DNA of 64,000 nt from NCBI GenBank assembly GCA_002914845.1, contig JXTC01000206.1, positions 116,741-180,740 of the forward strand. The letters are read 5' to 3'. The DNA comes from Trema orientale (taxonomy: Eukaryota > Streptophyta > Magnoliopsida > Rosales > Cannabaceae). Shown piece by piece: positions 1 through 11,081 of this stretch; positions within the stretch are counted from its first letter, which is position 1, and each line of letters opens with the position of its first letter. The translations under genes and the position numbers were made by a program. Below the pieces are notes generated by a model. That model worked only from the letters and a program-made list of their open reading frames with translations, ran no database searches and was not told the DNA's origin.

Positions 1-316
1 TGTTTCTGGCAACTGGATGCTACTTTTTCTACGGACACACGATAATACCGATGTTATTTTGTCTTACTTATCATTTTATTGTCTCGAAAATCATTACTCT
101 AACTAAATGTCTTAAGGTTTTATTATTTATTATTATTTTTTTTGAATCGAACGTCTGAGGTTCTATTTTTTTTTTTTAATTTTTTTTGAATCAAAAGTCT
201 AAAAGGTTTTTATCACTTCCTTAATTGCTTTCATAAATGAAGTGTATTTGGGTTCAAATTATAAATTTTGAACTATTACATTTTTGTTCTTGTCTTCTTT
301 GAAAAATTTACATAAA
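1..316. other. AT-rich sequence, no gene seen
   Basis: No coding frame, RNA gene or clear repeat boundary is visible. The stretch is rich in T runs. It ends with the left copy (307-316) of the 10-bp target duplication of the adjoining foldback element. Confidence 0.6.
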
Positions 317-670
317 GAGATAATTACAAAAAAATACTCTCATGTTTGGATGTTCTGCAATTTAAATCCTGAAGTTTGGATTCCGCAAAATAATACCCTG
401 AGATTACGAATTTCTGAAAATTAATACCCTGTGTTGATTTTAAACTGATAAAATACAATAATATCCTTAAAATTAAGATGAATAATATGGATTAATTTAT
501 TTTTAATAGAGGATATTATTATTTTTTTGTTCCTAAAATTGGTCAAAAAATCTATCCAGGGTATTAATTTTCAGAAATTCTTAATCTTAGGGTATTATTT
601 TATAGAGTCCAAACTTCATGATTTAAATTGCAGAACACTCAAACTTCAGGGTATTTTTTTGCAGTTATCC
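317..670. mobile_element. Mutator-type foldback MITE with 10-bp target duplication
   Basis: Two arms of about 115 bp (about 319-430 and 555-670) are imperfect inverted copies of each other, both carrying poly-A then TAC-CCT and a GTTTGGA-type segment. The direct repeat TTTACATAAA flanks the unit at 307-316 and 671-680. A 9-11 bp target duplication with long inverted arms is typical of Mutator-like elements. No coding capacity is seen, so this is a non-autonomous copy. The superfamily is inferred from duplication length and arm structure. Confidence 0.75.
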
Positions 671-680
671 TTTACATAAA

Positions 681-3019
681 TTATCGTAACTTTACAATAT
701 ATATTATATAAATTAATTGTGTGTCTTAGGAAATCACAGTCCACATCCTTGAATTTGAACTTTGTTATGAATATTTTCCTTTACCCAGAAAAAAAAAAAA
801 GAAAAAAGTCAAAATTAGTGAATAAAGACACCCTCTAAAATTTGTTCTTACTTTCACGCTTTCTATTTTATCTCTTTTCTTTTTTTTACTTTGTTTTTGG
901 TTTTTTTTTTTTTCAACCTCGCCTTTTCGGTTACTAATTCAACACTTATTTTCAAATTGGACTTAATTACAAGCAATTTATGAGGAGTCATTGCTAAAAT
1001 TAAAACTAGCTGGCACTAAATCGTAACAAATAATAACATAGTCAAGGGAGTTTATCCAAAAAAAAAAAAAAAACATAGTCAAGTGACGAACGATGCCATT
1101 AAAGATTAAAAATATAACAGACGGATGGTTATGTTCTCTGTCTTGCAACAAATAAAGACATGGCGTTGTTATAGATCATAATTGTCCAAAATTGCATGTG
1201 GGCGGTGGTGGGCCAAGTATATATGTAACGTGGAAAAGCAATAAAATGGAAACATCGCTTGTCACTTCTCATGCTCCTCGAAGTAAAATCAGTTTTTCTT
1301 TCTCTTTTTATTTTTTTTTTCAATTTTTGTTTTTTGGAATGGACCAACTAAATCATTATTTTGATATCATTGAGGAGGACACGATACGGGTATGTGACGT
1401 AACACAAAAACAAAAGGACAATATTGGATTCTGACAATGTAATTTGCGAGAAAATAGCAAATTGGATGAGTATTTATGATGAGCTTTCCAATGAATATGG
1501 CAGAATTACAATGGTCCCACAAACCGGCTCTATAACGTGACACGTCCGCATATTTCCCCAGATTAATTCCAAAAACCAAAATGCACGGTCGGAGATGCCA
1601 TAACTCATGCTAAGTCGATCCCCAATCGATCTTCAAAGTGGAGATCTGCGCCACTTTGGACCAGCTCCTGGCTCCCATCTAGCCTCATCTGAGGGGCTAT
1701 TTTGGAGCCATGCACTCTAGCCATGACCTGGCCATGGGTTTCTCAAAATACTCCCATGCAAATGATCAATTCCAGATATGTCTTGGGTCGTATTTTAATA
1801 TTAAATATATTAATTAATAAAAGAGAGATTTTGTTTAAAAGATAGATAATATTTCTTTTAGGTAATATTCTTTTTAATGTAGGATTTAGAGTAATGGATT
1901 AGAAATAGAAATTAAAAAAAAAGAAGATAAAAGTTATACTTTTAGTGTAAAAGTTGAACCATTTTGGAGTTTTTAGTTGAAAATTGACATATTATATATT
2001 TAATTTACTCTTTAGTATTATTCAAAAAATGTATCACTAATATTGACATTTTATATTGAACATAATTTTAGCATTTGCTATAGGTTGCGCTAAATATAAC
2101 ATAAAGAGTAGTATATATTAACTTTTAGCATGTGTTTAAATTTACAATATTAACGTTGTAGCTTATGTTTAAATTTGCAATGTTACTATTAGTATATGTT
2201 TGAATTGTAATATTACCACCATAGTATGTGTTAAATTTTATAAAATTAACATTACTTTTAGATCTAAAATATTTATACTTTTTTTAATGTAGCAAAAGTT
2301 GATACATTTACATTTACATTTTTCTTTTCTTTTCTTTGAATTTTATTCATTAATTAAAATATTAGAAATCACCCTTTCAAAAATAATTATAAAAATAACA
2401 TACCATTTAAGGTGGTATTGAAAAGGTAGATAATAGGTGGAATACCTACCATTATATTTTTCTAGTTCTAACCTGAATTCATAAAATAGCCTTCATTCCC
2501 TAAATAAGCCAAAAGAATCAACATAAATGGCAGCTAAAATGGTTGAGAGCAGCATCAGAGTGCGGACCTGTACAAGGTTTTGTCGGCAAAGTAAAGCGGA
2601 TAATTTGCTTGCGGAATTTTCCTTAATGTATTCACACGCGTGAATGCTAACTGAATGTTGAAAGTTGAAACCATGTTCCTTCACACGTATATTTGACAAT
2701 ATGATTGCCTTTACACGTATGTTTGACAATATGACGAAGAAAAAGAAAAAGGCAAAAAAGGAAGGGAAAGGGAACGACAACAACGAAAGAGACAAAAATA
2801 AAAGTAAAAATGGCAAAAAAAGAAATTAAAACAAAAAGAAGACAACGCTCCGGAAAAAAGGGCCCCAAATGCAAGCTACTTGGACCAATAATGTCCTTGC
2901 CCTTTGGATTAAAACACAACCATATTGAAAATATATTAAATTTATATTAGCTCTCGTCCATATACTACTTGTAATGTCACATCATTAGTAGAGGTGGCAT
3001 TGACATATAGCATACACAT
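681..3019. other. AT-rich intergenic sequence, no gene recognised
   Basis: The stretch has poly-A/T tracts and several short open frames, none with a recognisable domain or codon pattern. Around 2490-2900 a purine-rich stretch produces long low-complexity Leu/Phe/Ser frames on the minus strand that look non-coding. A short frame at 2528-2644 (+) encodes 38 residues without recognised similarity. Confidence 0.5.
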
Positions 3020-3839
3020 TAGTCGAGGTGGCAAAATGGGCGAGTCGGACCATAATAGGTTCAAAGGAGAGGACGGGCCGGGCCGGCCTGCGAAAAAAAT
3101 AGAACCCAGTCTGGGCTCGTTGGCTCGTCGGGTTCTTAGGCAAGCCAAGATCGAGTTAGACCCGAAACAGGTCGGCTCGTACTTGGCCTTTTTTTTTTTT
3201 TTCTTTTTTCTTTGAGGAAATTTGATTTTTTATGGTATTTTTTCAAAAAAAATTGAAAAATCCTGGAATTTGAAATTATTCTAAAAAATTTAGAATTTAA
3301 TTATAAAAATACCACTTTTAAAAGTATTTAGAAAAATACCACTTTTTTATTGATTGATGAGATACTTAAGGTAACTAGTCGAATTACCTGAGGCAACTTG
3401 AATAGTTACTTCAAGTAACTAGATTGGTTAGTCTAAGTAACCTAACTAGTTACCTCGAGTACCATTAAAAAATACTAACTTTAAAGAAAATGGTATTTTT
3501 CTAAATATTTTTTAAAAGTGTTATTTTTCTAATAATACTTTTAAAAATGATATTTTTCTAAATCAATCCGGGATTTTTTAAAAAAATTAATCCATCCGGA
3601 ATTTTTCAATTTTTGATATCTTAGGCCTAGAATTTTGTAAACACCCCTTTTTCTGTTAATTAGAATTCTGAGCCCTAAAAAAATTTTACAATAATAAGGA
3701 CCCAGAATGGGCCCTAAGAAAAAATGGCCAGGTTGAGATTCCCAAGCCCAACCCGGCCTTGGGGTTGGGGTGGGCTCAGCCTGGGCCTGCGTATGAAAAG
3801 GCCAAAGTAACAGACTAGTCCGAATTGCCATCTCTAGTT
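3020..3839. mobile_element. hAT-like non-autonomous element with a nested foldback
   Basis: The left end (about 3020) reads TAGTCGAGGTGGCAAAATGG and the right end read in reverse (about 3839) reads ACTAGAGATGGCAATTCGGA. These are imperfect inverted ends of the plant hAT MITE type. The ends are GC-rich with GGCTCG repeats (3040-3190 and 3720-3800), while the middle (3220-3655) is a separate AT-rich foldback related to copies at 10.06 and 16.13 kb. No 8-bp duplication could be fixed. There is no coding capacity. Confidence 0.5.
3220..3655. repeat. AT-rich foldback repeat, copy 1
   Basis: Imperfect inverted arms containing ATTTTTCTAAATA-type motifs surround a core with repeated TAACTAG and TTACCTCGAG words. 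The same core words in the same order occur at 16130-16510, and a more distant relative lies at 10060-10445. It sits inside the hAT-like element, so it probably inserted there later. Confidence 0.55.
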
Positions 3840-3859
3840 ACATGCGCTACGCACATGAG

Positions 3860-4445
3860 TAGTCATAAAATTGTTATATTTATAAGGTGTATTATTTTTT
3901 AGAATTTTGGACACTTACACCTATTTTTCAAAAAATATTACTAAATTTACGACCTTTCAAAAATAATAAAAATTTCGTACGATCGTTCATAGTATTTTTC
4001 TAAATACTTTGAGAGTTAGAAAACGCAGTGGTATTTTAGTAAATAAGTTACCCTTTTTTTTTATACAAGAAACCACAAAGGTTTTCTTAAAACAAATTTG
4101 GTTTTCTATCAACGGAATGTCATATACGTAAGTAAATCACAAGAAACTATAAAGGTTTTCTGAAAACTAATTTGGTTTTTATTAGCGGAATGTCTTGTAC
4201 GTAAGAAACTTTTTGGTTTCTTTTTAGCAGAATACCATCACAAGAAATTACAAATGTTACTTGGAAACCAGTTTGGTTTCCTTTTAGCAGAGTGCTATAT
4301 ACATAAGTAAATCACAAGAAATCGCAAAAGTTTCCTAAAAACCAAACTTGTTTCCGTGTAACAAAATATCCTATAGCTAATTAAATCATAAGAAACTACA
4401 AAAGATTCCTAGAAACCAGTTTGGTTTCCTAAATATTTACTCCCA
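3860..4445. repeat. AT-rich element with internal minisatellite, copy 1
   Basis: A unique-looking arm (3860-4050) is followed by degenerate tandem units of roughly 90-100 bp. Each contains words such as CACAAGAAAC, GGTTTTC, TTTGGTTTCC and AGCAGAAT, with GTAAGTAAAT between units. The whole arrangement reappears in reverse orientation at 15175-15760, including the arm with CTTTGAGAGTTAGAAAA / CTAGCTCCCAAAG. No coding frame is present. Confidence 0.7.
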
Positions 4446-5191
4446 ACAAACTAAGAAAGCGGCTCTTATTTTTCAAACCTATTAAAACCTGTCTAGTTTC
4501 CATCATTTATAAAAAGGCATAAAGCAAGGAAATGTGAATATGTCTATTGGTCATTAAGTAAATAGTAAAGTGAGAAATATGTTTAATTTCTATTTGAAAT
4601 CTGAGATATTAAACACTAATCAATAATTCAACCAAGAATGCAATTAGGTGCATAAAACATGGTTCAATACTGGCTTCCTACGAAGGTTTCAAAAGCTCAA
4701 ATGATCCAAAATATACCAAAAAACTATAGCCTTAAGAAAACATAAACACTGATATAATTTTGATACATAATAACATTATGACTGAAAGGAATTCAAATTG
4801 TCACAGCAATAGAATAAGTTCAACGAATAACAATTTGATTTCTACTCAATATCATTTTTTTCTCAAGTACTCAATACCAATTTAGTTTTTAGTTTTTAGT
4901 TTCAGGAATAACAATACTCAAATTGAAAATAACATCAATTTGCTATAAATATCCATGTATCACCGGAAATCATTAACAAAATTGTACACAAAATATTATA
5001 TTCATTTGAAACCATTAATGAAAATCAAGAAACAGAAGCTCTTACAAACAATTTATCAAACACTAAGCAGACAACATATAACCCTCACCAACTAAAGCCA
5101 CACTTGCTAAACAACTATGGTTGTATCAACAATTATCACTTCTTATTGCCAAGGGAAAGAAATAAAAGTTAAAAAAAAAAAAAAAAAAAAT
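4446..5191. other. AT-rich sequence, no gene seen
   Basis: No recognisable coding frame or repeat boundary. A 20-base A run (5171-5190) abuts the RPB2-like fragment that follows. Confidence 0.55.
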
Positions 5192-5259
5192 CCTAAACAA
5201 GCCCTTGAGTAGGCGACCAGCAAGTTCTACTCTCTTGTTGCCATAATGATCCATATCAT
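5192..5259 (-). pseudogene. RNA polymerase II second-largest subunit (RPB2)-like exon fragment
   Basis: Read on the minus strand from 5259, one open frame encodes DDMDHYGNKRVELAG followed by RLLKGLFR. This resembles the conserved DDxDHYGNKRLDLAGPLLGGLFR segment of eukaryotic RPB2-type subunits. An AG dinucleotide (5261-5260) sits directly upstream and would act as a splice acceptor in phase. The similarity ends at a 20-base poly-T (minus strand), where RPB2 would normally continue. No other RPB2 exon is seen nearby, so this is a captured or left-over exon piece about 23 codons long. Family assignment comes from the remembered motif and is fairly sure; the choice of Pol II over the other polymerases is less sure. 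Confidence 0.7.
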
Positions 5260-6387
5260 CTTTTGCCCTCCAAATAAGTATACACAATAAAAAACTAATG
5301 ATGATATATCTAGCATAAGTAATGACAAATATATCAGATATTTAATAGTCAAGTTACCACAATGCAAATGCTTATTAAATAGAGAAAGGAAGGAAAAATT
5401 TAAAACAAATAAAGCACAATCAATCACTCACAATCTAACATGTAAAAGACTCTCAATTTTTTTTTTTTTTTTTTGAAGTAGATTCTCAATTTTCATATAA
5501 TCAAGATACAAATATCATTGATCATAATTATAATTTGAAAAGTAAAACACATAAAGAACTAATTACTATCGAAATTCTCAGGAAAAAAATGCAAAAAGTT
5601 CCCTAAAAAAATCATATAACATATAACCAAAACACTGTTCAACATAACACAGCAGAACAAAATAAGTTAATTGGGCAATAATTATCCTTTCTCAATCATT
5701 TTCTCAACAATCAAACAAAATAAAAGCCCCCGTATCACCATCTAATACCTTAATCTCCCAAAAAATAAAGCTTAAGAAGAAATTAATTGAGTAATTGAAC
5801 AAGAAAATTAAAGAAATTTCTAGAGATATAATGAGAATGATCAATTATTTTAGACCTTATTTACTCATCTCAAAGGTATTTCAGCGCATTCTTACCTTAT
5901 ACAGTGATATAGGAACTAACATAAAAAGCCAAACTGAACTAGAAAAAAGCTCGGTATGGTTTGGGATGAGCTGAAAAGAAATAAGACAGAAATTGACGTT
6001 AATAGGAACACCATTGAGGAGCCAAAAGTACTTGGAAGAGCAACGATTGCCAATACTGAAAACCCTAGTTTTAATGGGGGACTATAATGGAGATTTCATG
6101 TTATGATGTTTCGTCCTCATCAGATCAGAGTGAGAAAAGGAGAGGAAGTAAGAAAAAAAGATTAATTGATATTTTTCTAAAATAAATCGTATAAGAATTA
6201 GTAAATTAGGCTCGATCGTATTTGGGGAAATATTATTCCTCAAACCGTACAGTGCATCATTTTCCCTTTTTTTGTTTTTTTGATGTTATGTAGTTTTGGC
6301 CCAAAATGCTACACCCTATAATACGCTTGGATGCCTTTTGGACCAACGTTTAAGATAACAGTGCTAAAATTAACTCAATTAAAATGC
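5260..6387 (-). other. Intron-like sequence and possible orphan 5' leader
   Basis: About 5896-6155, read on the minus strand, looks like a transcribed leader: a CT-rich start, an AACTAGGGTTTTC motif typical of plant leaders, and a good donor (AAG then GTAAGAATG) near 5896. An open frame without ATG runs through its last 150 bases. Together with the RPB2-like exon downstream on the same strand it could be the ruin of one gene, but nothing proves the link. The rest is AT-rich and featureless. Confidence 0.3.
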
Positions 6388-6415
6388 ATATATATATATA
6401 TATATACACACACAC
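6388..6415. repeat. (AT)n(AC)n microsatellite
   Basis: About nine AT units are followed by five AC units. Confidence 0.95.
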
Positions 6416-7444
6416 TAGTATTAGAGTACGGGCCTTTACGCCCGTTGTTGAATACAAGTAATAAGAATAATATTGATAAAATTAATAAATTTGAAATGAT
6501 GAATTTTGAGAAACAAACATTTTAGATATTGTTCTTTGAAATATAAATTATGTAGTTGTTAGTATTTATTTCATGACATGGTACCTACTGAATTTTTTTT
6601 ACTGCTAAATAAATCTGAAACTTACTCTTATGTTTTTGAGTGGTAATGTAATGACTAATTTAAGACAGACATATCCTTTCAAAAAAAAGAGAGAGAGACC
6701 AATATCTTGTATCAAATAATGTTAAATGACTTCTAACTTAGATGAGATGTTTGAGATAAAAAAAACTCAATAACAAATAAATTAATAAATAACAAAATTA
6801 GACATAAAGTTTTTTTTAGTTATTATTTGGTTGTAAATGACTAGAAAAATAATACTATAATATAATCAAGATTAAAACTGTCAACTCCCAACCCTAAATA
6901 AGAATTTGGTCCACGATGTTATAAAGTACAGAAAGGAAAAGATATAAAGATATGTACTCTTTCTGCTAAAAAGAGCAATTTAACAAATGATAAATCATTT
7001 CTCAAAAAAAAAAAAAAAAACAAATGATAAATCAGGTCGAGTAGACCAGCTTCAAATGAGCTGATTCCTAAAGCTCGAGCAGGTAGAAATCGAGCATAAA
7101 GTTAATGTTCTAAACTATCCAATTAGATTAAAAAAATTGAATATAGAGTTGATTGTACTTTATAGGGATATTTGCAAAAAAATTACCGTTTATAAAAGGC
7201 TAATTTACGTCATTTATTAGCCTTTTATGAGAAAAGAATCAATTAGAGTACAACAATAAACATTTGCATTTTAACGTTAAAATGTTCCTTAAAAGAAATA
7301 AGGTTAAGAGGGTTAAAAACAAATTGGCAATAAACTTTAACGGCATAAATTAGAGCATAAGTTACTTTATTATATTAAAACCAAAAAAAAAAAAAGTAAA
7401 AGAGTTAAGGGCATAATTGGAACAAAAAAATGGACGATAACATG
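6416..7444. other. AT-rich intergenic sequence
   Basis: No gene or clear element boundary is seen. An 18-base A run lies near 7003-7020. The last seven bases before the next element (7445-7451) form its left target duplication. Confidence 0.55.
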
Positions 7445-7451
7445 CTCATCT

Positions 7452-8619
7452 AGAGATGTCAAATGGGTTGGGCCGCCCATTTGGCACCAGGGTACGACAC
7501 GAAAAAAATTGTGCCAAGCATGGCACAGCACGAGGTGGCTTTGGGCCGTACCAAACACGGCACTAGGTGTTGAGTCGTGCCGGCTCTAATTTTTGAACAC
7601 TATGGGCTGGCACGGCACGATACGAACTTGGGCACAAGCACGACACAGGCACGATACGACCCAAAAAGCATGAAAAGCACGACTCAAAGTATTTTTTAAA
7701 AAAAATTATTTTTACTTTAACAATCTTAAAGACTTAAATGACAAATTCTTTTTTATCTACTTAAATGACCAATTTTACATATTAAAAAAAATTAATACTA
7801 ATAATTACTAGTAGAAAAGACCAAGTGCTAAATAAAAATTGATTCTGAATCTCATACTAAACTGGCTAAATCGATATTAAAAATTTTAAAAATTTGTTCT
7901 CTTATAGAACATATGCTAAATCACATAATTTGAACGAAAAAAAACCACTACTTACTAAACAAAGTTTTGAGAATATGCAAATAATAATAGTTTAGGTATG
8001 TATCAACCTAATTAGGATGTATTCAAATTATTTTGTCGAAAATAATAATATTTCCACCCAATAACTTTGTTATATTATTTATATTTGACAATTTTTTATG
8101 TCTTTTTTATTTTTGCTTATAAATAAACTCACTTTTCTTATTCTTTATTTTAAAAACAGGTTTGCATTAGTAATTTTTAATTGAATACTTTCTTACAAAT
8201 AATTATGGATATATTGCATATTTTTATTATTATTTTAAATCAAAATATAAAATTTTATTTAAATAATTTTTAAAAACTTCATAAAATGTTAACTACCACA
8301 ACAATTTAAAAGGTAAATCAAAATCGGATGCAAAGATATGCTAGTATATTGGGCTCACTATGCTCAACATGATATAAGTCTGGCATAAACACAAACATGA
8401 GCACGACATGACACGAGCACAAGTACGGCACGAGCACGACACGAGCACGACACGAGATGTGCCTGTGCTTGTGGGTCGTGCCGGGCCTAAGTTTTGAAAC
8501 TTAAGCTAGTACGAGTACGGCACGATATTTTGTTGGGCCGTACTAAGCACAACACGAAGCACAAACAGGCCTATAATTCACGAGCCATGCCAGCACGGCA
8601 CGGCCCATTTGACATCTCT
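7452..8619. mobile_element. Non-autonomous hAT-type element
   Basis: The ends are inverted repeats starting AGAGATGTCAAATGGG. Direct copies of CTCATCT flank the unit at 7445-7451 and 8620-8626. About 230 bp at each end is GC-rich, with repeated GGCACGGCACGA / CACGAGCACGAC words, and the middle (7690-8320) is AT-rich with no coding frame. The terminal motif and GC-rich subterminal repeats fit plant hAT MITEs. The visible duplication is 7 bp rather than the usual 8, so one base at an end has changed or the edge is off by one. Confidence 0.75.
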
Positions 8620-8640
8620 CTCATCTACGCTTAGTATATA

Positions 8641-9945
8641 GGAATAATTATATATTTGTACATTCCATTTGACCTAATTATTCAATTTTTATCCTTAATT
8701 TTGGTTATTATCAACACTAACCCTCATATTTTAAATGTGTTACATATTCATACCATGTCTAAGTCAACCACTAATTTTAATCTATAAACTTACTACCCTT
8801 TACGATTTAAATCTAAATACATAAAAAATTAAAGCTGATAAATAAAATAAAGAACACATTTAAAAATTCCAATTATTAAACAAAAAAAAAAACCTGACAT
8901 TATTTCTCTCTGTCCTCCATCTCTCCCTCTACCCCTTCATCTTCTTTCCCTCTTTCCCTCTCTCACTGTTGATTTCTCTTACCAATTGCCACTTGGCCGC
9001 CGCATTTCGCCATTTCGGGCAACTGGATTCCTCCCTTTAGCTACTGAGAACCGAAGAGAGATTGGGTTTGGATCGAAAGCTTCAGAACCCTGGACTAGTT
9101 GTGTTCAGATCGACAAATCATGCCCCAGTTGGCAATTGAAATTAGAAAGGGAGTAATAAAATGAATGTGATCCTGGATTTGAGTTGGTGAGGTTAATTTG
9201 AATAAATTTTTTTTTCTTTTTTTTTTTTAGAATTAAGTAAGACTATAAGTATCATGGCTGAAGCATTAACTTGAGTTTTTCCTTCGGATGAGTTTAATGA
9301 TTTATTATATGCCATTGTGATATGTCCCGATTAAGAAGATGAAAGAAAGGCATAACAACGAAAAAGACAGAGATGAGAGAGGGGGAAAAATAATGTCTTT
9401 TCTTTTTTAAGTCAGTATTTTTATGATAATTATTAATTAATATTTTGAAAAATAATTTAAATTATTTTTGAACATTTATTAAATATTATAAAGGTATTTT
9501 AGTCAATTTATGGGTCAAATCTCAAAATAGGTATTCGGCTTATGAAAGGAATTGATTTGACAGATAAATTTAGTTAGATGACCAATATTTCAAAATTAAT
9601 TAAGTAGACATCCACTTTTTAAATTTTATATCTAAATATTCAAGTGTATATTTTTACACGTGATAGATACATATATCTGCAAATTTCAGTTAATGTATTA
9701 AAATGTATTGAGTATATAAATTTTTATGCTTGATATTTTATACTTGGTATATAAATATATATATACCAAACATTTTACTATAACATTTAAAAAATAGACA
9801 TTTACTTAAACTGGGTTCAAAATTAGGTCATTTTGCTATAAAACTCTTATTGAAATATAAAGGTTAATATTGATGTTAACCAAAACCAAAGGCATAAATC
9901 GAACAATAACGTAAAAAATACAGGATACACAAATATAACTATCCC
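8641..9945. mobile_element. Mutator-type element with gene-like core (Pack-MULE candidate)
   Basis: The 9-bp direct repeat TAGTATATA flanks the unit at 8632-8640 and 9946-9954. The ends are inverted repeats (GGAATAATTATAT at left, GGGATAGTTATAT at right read in reverse). The arms stay similar for about 250-300 bp and include GACATTATTT next to CT-rich (left) and GA-rich (right) stretches. The core, roughly 8935-9370, is less AT-rich and looks like a plant leader: CT-rich, then CACTTGGCCGCCGCATTTCG. No transposase frame is present. Long arms with a 9-bp duplication are characteristic of Mutator-like elements. That the core was captured from a host gene is inference. Confidence 0.7.
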
Positions 9946-10059
9946 TAGTATATATAGTATATGCGATATTGTTATTTCTCATGAAAGAAAAAGAAGAATT
10001 TGATGCTTCCCTTTTGTGGTACCCACAGCAATAATTTACCCTCCCTTGAAAGAGTTTTA

Positions 10060-10445
10060 ATTTTTTTTTAGGAAAATTAGATCTTTTACGGTATTTTTAT
10101 TAAAAAAAATTTGAAAAATATGGTAACCTATGTTCTTTTTGAGGTCGAGTACGGTTTTTATTAGAAAAATATCATCTTCCAAAAATATTTAAAAAAATAT
10201 TATTTTTTAAAATATTAAGTAGTAACCAGTAACTAGTTTCCAGAAACTGGTAACTAGTTTTCAAATGTATTTATAACTGATATATAATTGGTAACTGATA
10301 ACAGGTAATCAATTTTTAGAAATTGGCAATTAATAGCCATTTTAAAAATTATATTTTTACAAAAAAAAATTAAAAAGTGATATTTTTATAATAAAAACCA
10401 TACGAAAATTGGGAAAAAACATGACCTCAGTTTTTTTTTTATAAT
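10060..10445. repeat. AT-rich foldback repeat, copy 2
   Basis: Arms share GGTTTTTATTA(G/T)AAAAATATCA in opposite orientations (left about 10154-10175, right about 10390-10420). The core holds GTAACCAGTAACTAGTTTCC and related repeats. It is distantly similar in layout to the foldbacks at 3.2 and 16.1 kb. Confidence 0.55.
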
Positions 10446-10737
10446 TCTTTTAGATTTTTATAGGTAGAAGTGTTAGAACCCTTTTTCAATATATCTTTAT
10501 TATTGAGAAACGAAAATACTTCGTACTTATTTTCAAAGTAGTAAGAGGTTTATGTATAAAGTGATAATAATAATCTAAGGAGGTGGAACCGATGCACAAA
10601 CTTTGTACATGTGAATGTCTGTATCTATATCTATACCTCTATAATAAGTCCTGATGAGATTTTGTGGTTTCTCCACGTTTTTACTTGGTTCAGCTATTCT
10701 TAAATCTTGACTGTTTATAGTTGATTTGATTCAAGGA
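10446..10737. other. AT-rich sequence, nothing recognised
   Basis: No gene, repeat boundary or RNA gene is visible. Confidence 0.5.
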
Positions 10738-10962
10738 CTAAGAGTAGTCCACGGACCACCTAATACCTTCTGCTGTATGTTTTTCACTTTTTCTACTTTG
10801 ATCCATAGGCTAAGAGTAGTCCATGGACCACCTAATACCTTATGCAGTATGTTTTCCACTTTTTCTACTTTTCTTTGTTACTTCATTTAACTCATTCTAA
10901 TCTAAGCCACTTATGTTACTCTGATCCATTCTAATCTAAGCCACTTATGTTACTCTGATCCA
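10738..10962. repeat. Two adjacent short tandem duplications (72 bp and 34 bp)
   Basis: CTAAGAGTAGTCCA(C/T)GGACC starts at 10738 and again at 10810, giving a near-perfect 72-bp duplication. Just beyond it, CATTCTAATCTAAGCCACTT starts at 10893 and again at 10927, giving a 34-bp duplication. No coding frame runs through them. Confidence 0.85.
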
Positions 10963-11081
10963 GGGATTTCAAATATGCCACATTTGCAAGGCCATCTCAA
11001 CATGAGTTGAAGCCCCATGCAAAACTTGTCATGAGGCCCCTTTTTTTAAGAAGGGACCTTATAATTTTAATTTTAATTTTT

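Noticed and set aside
2493..2919. Phe/Leu/Ser-rich minus-strand ORFs
   Set aside because: Low-complexity products of a purine-rich stretch with no domain pattern.
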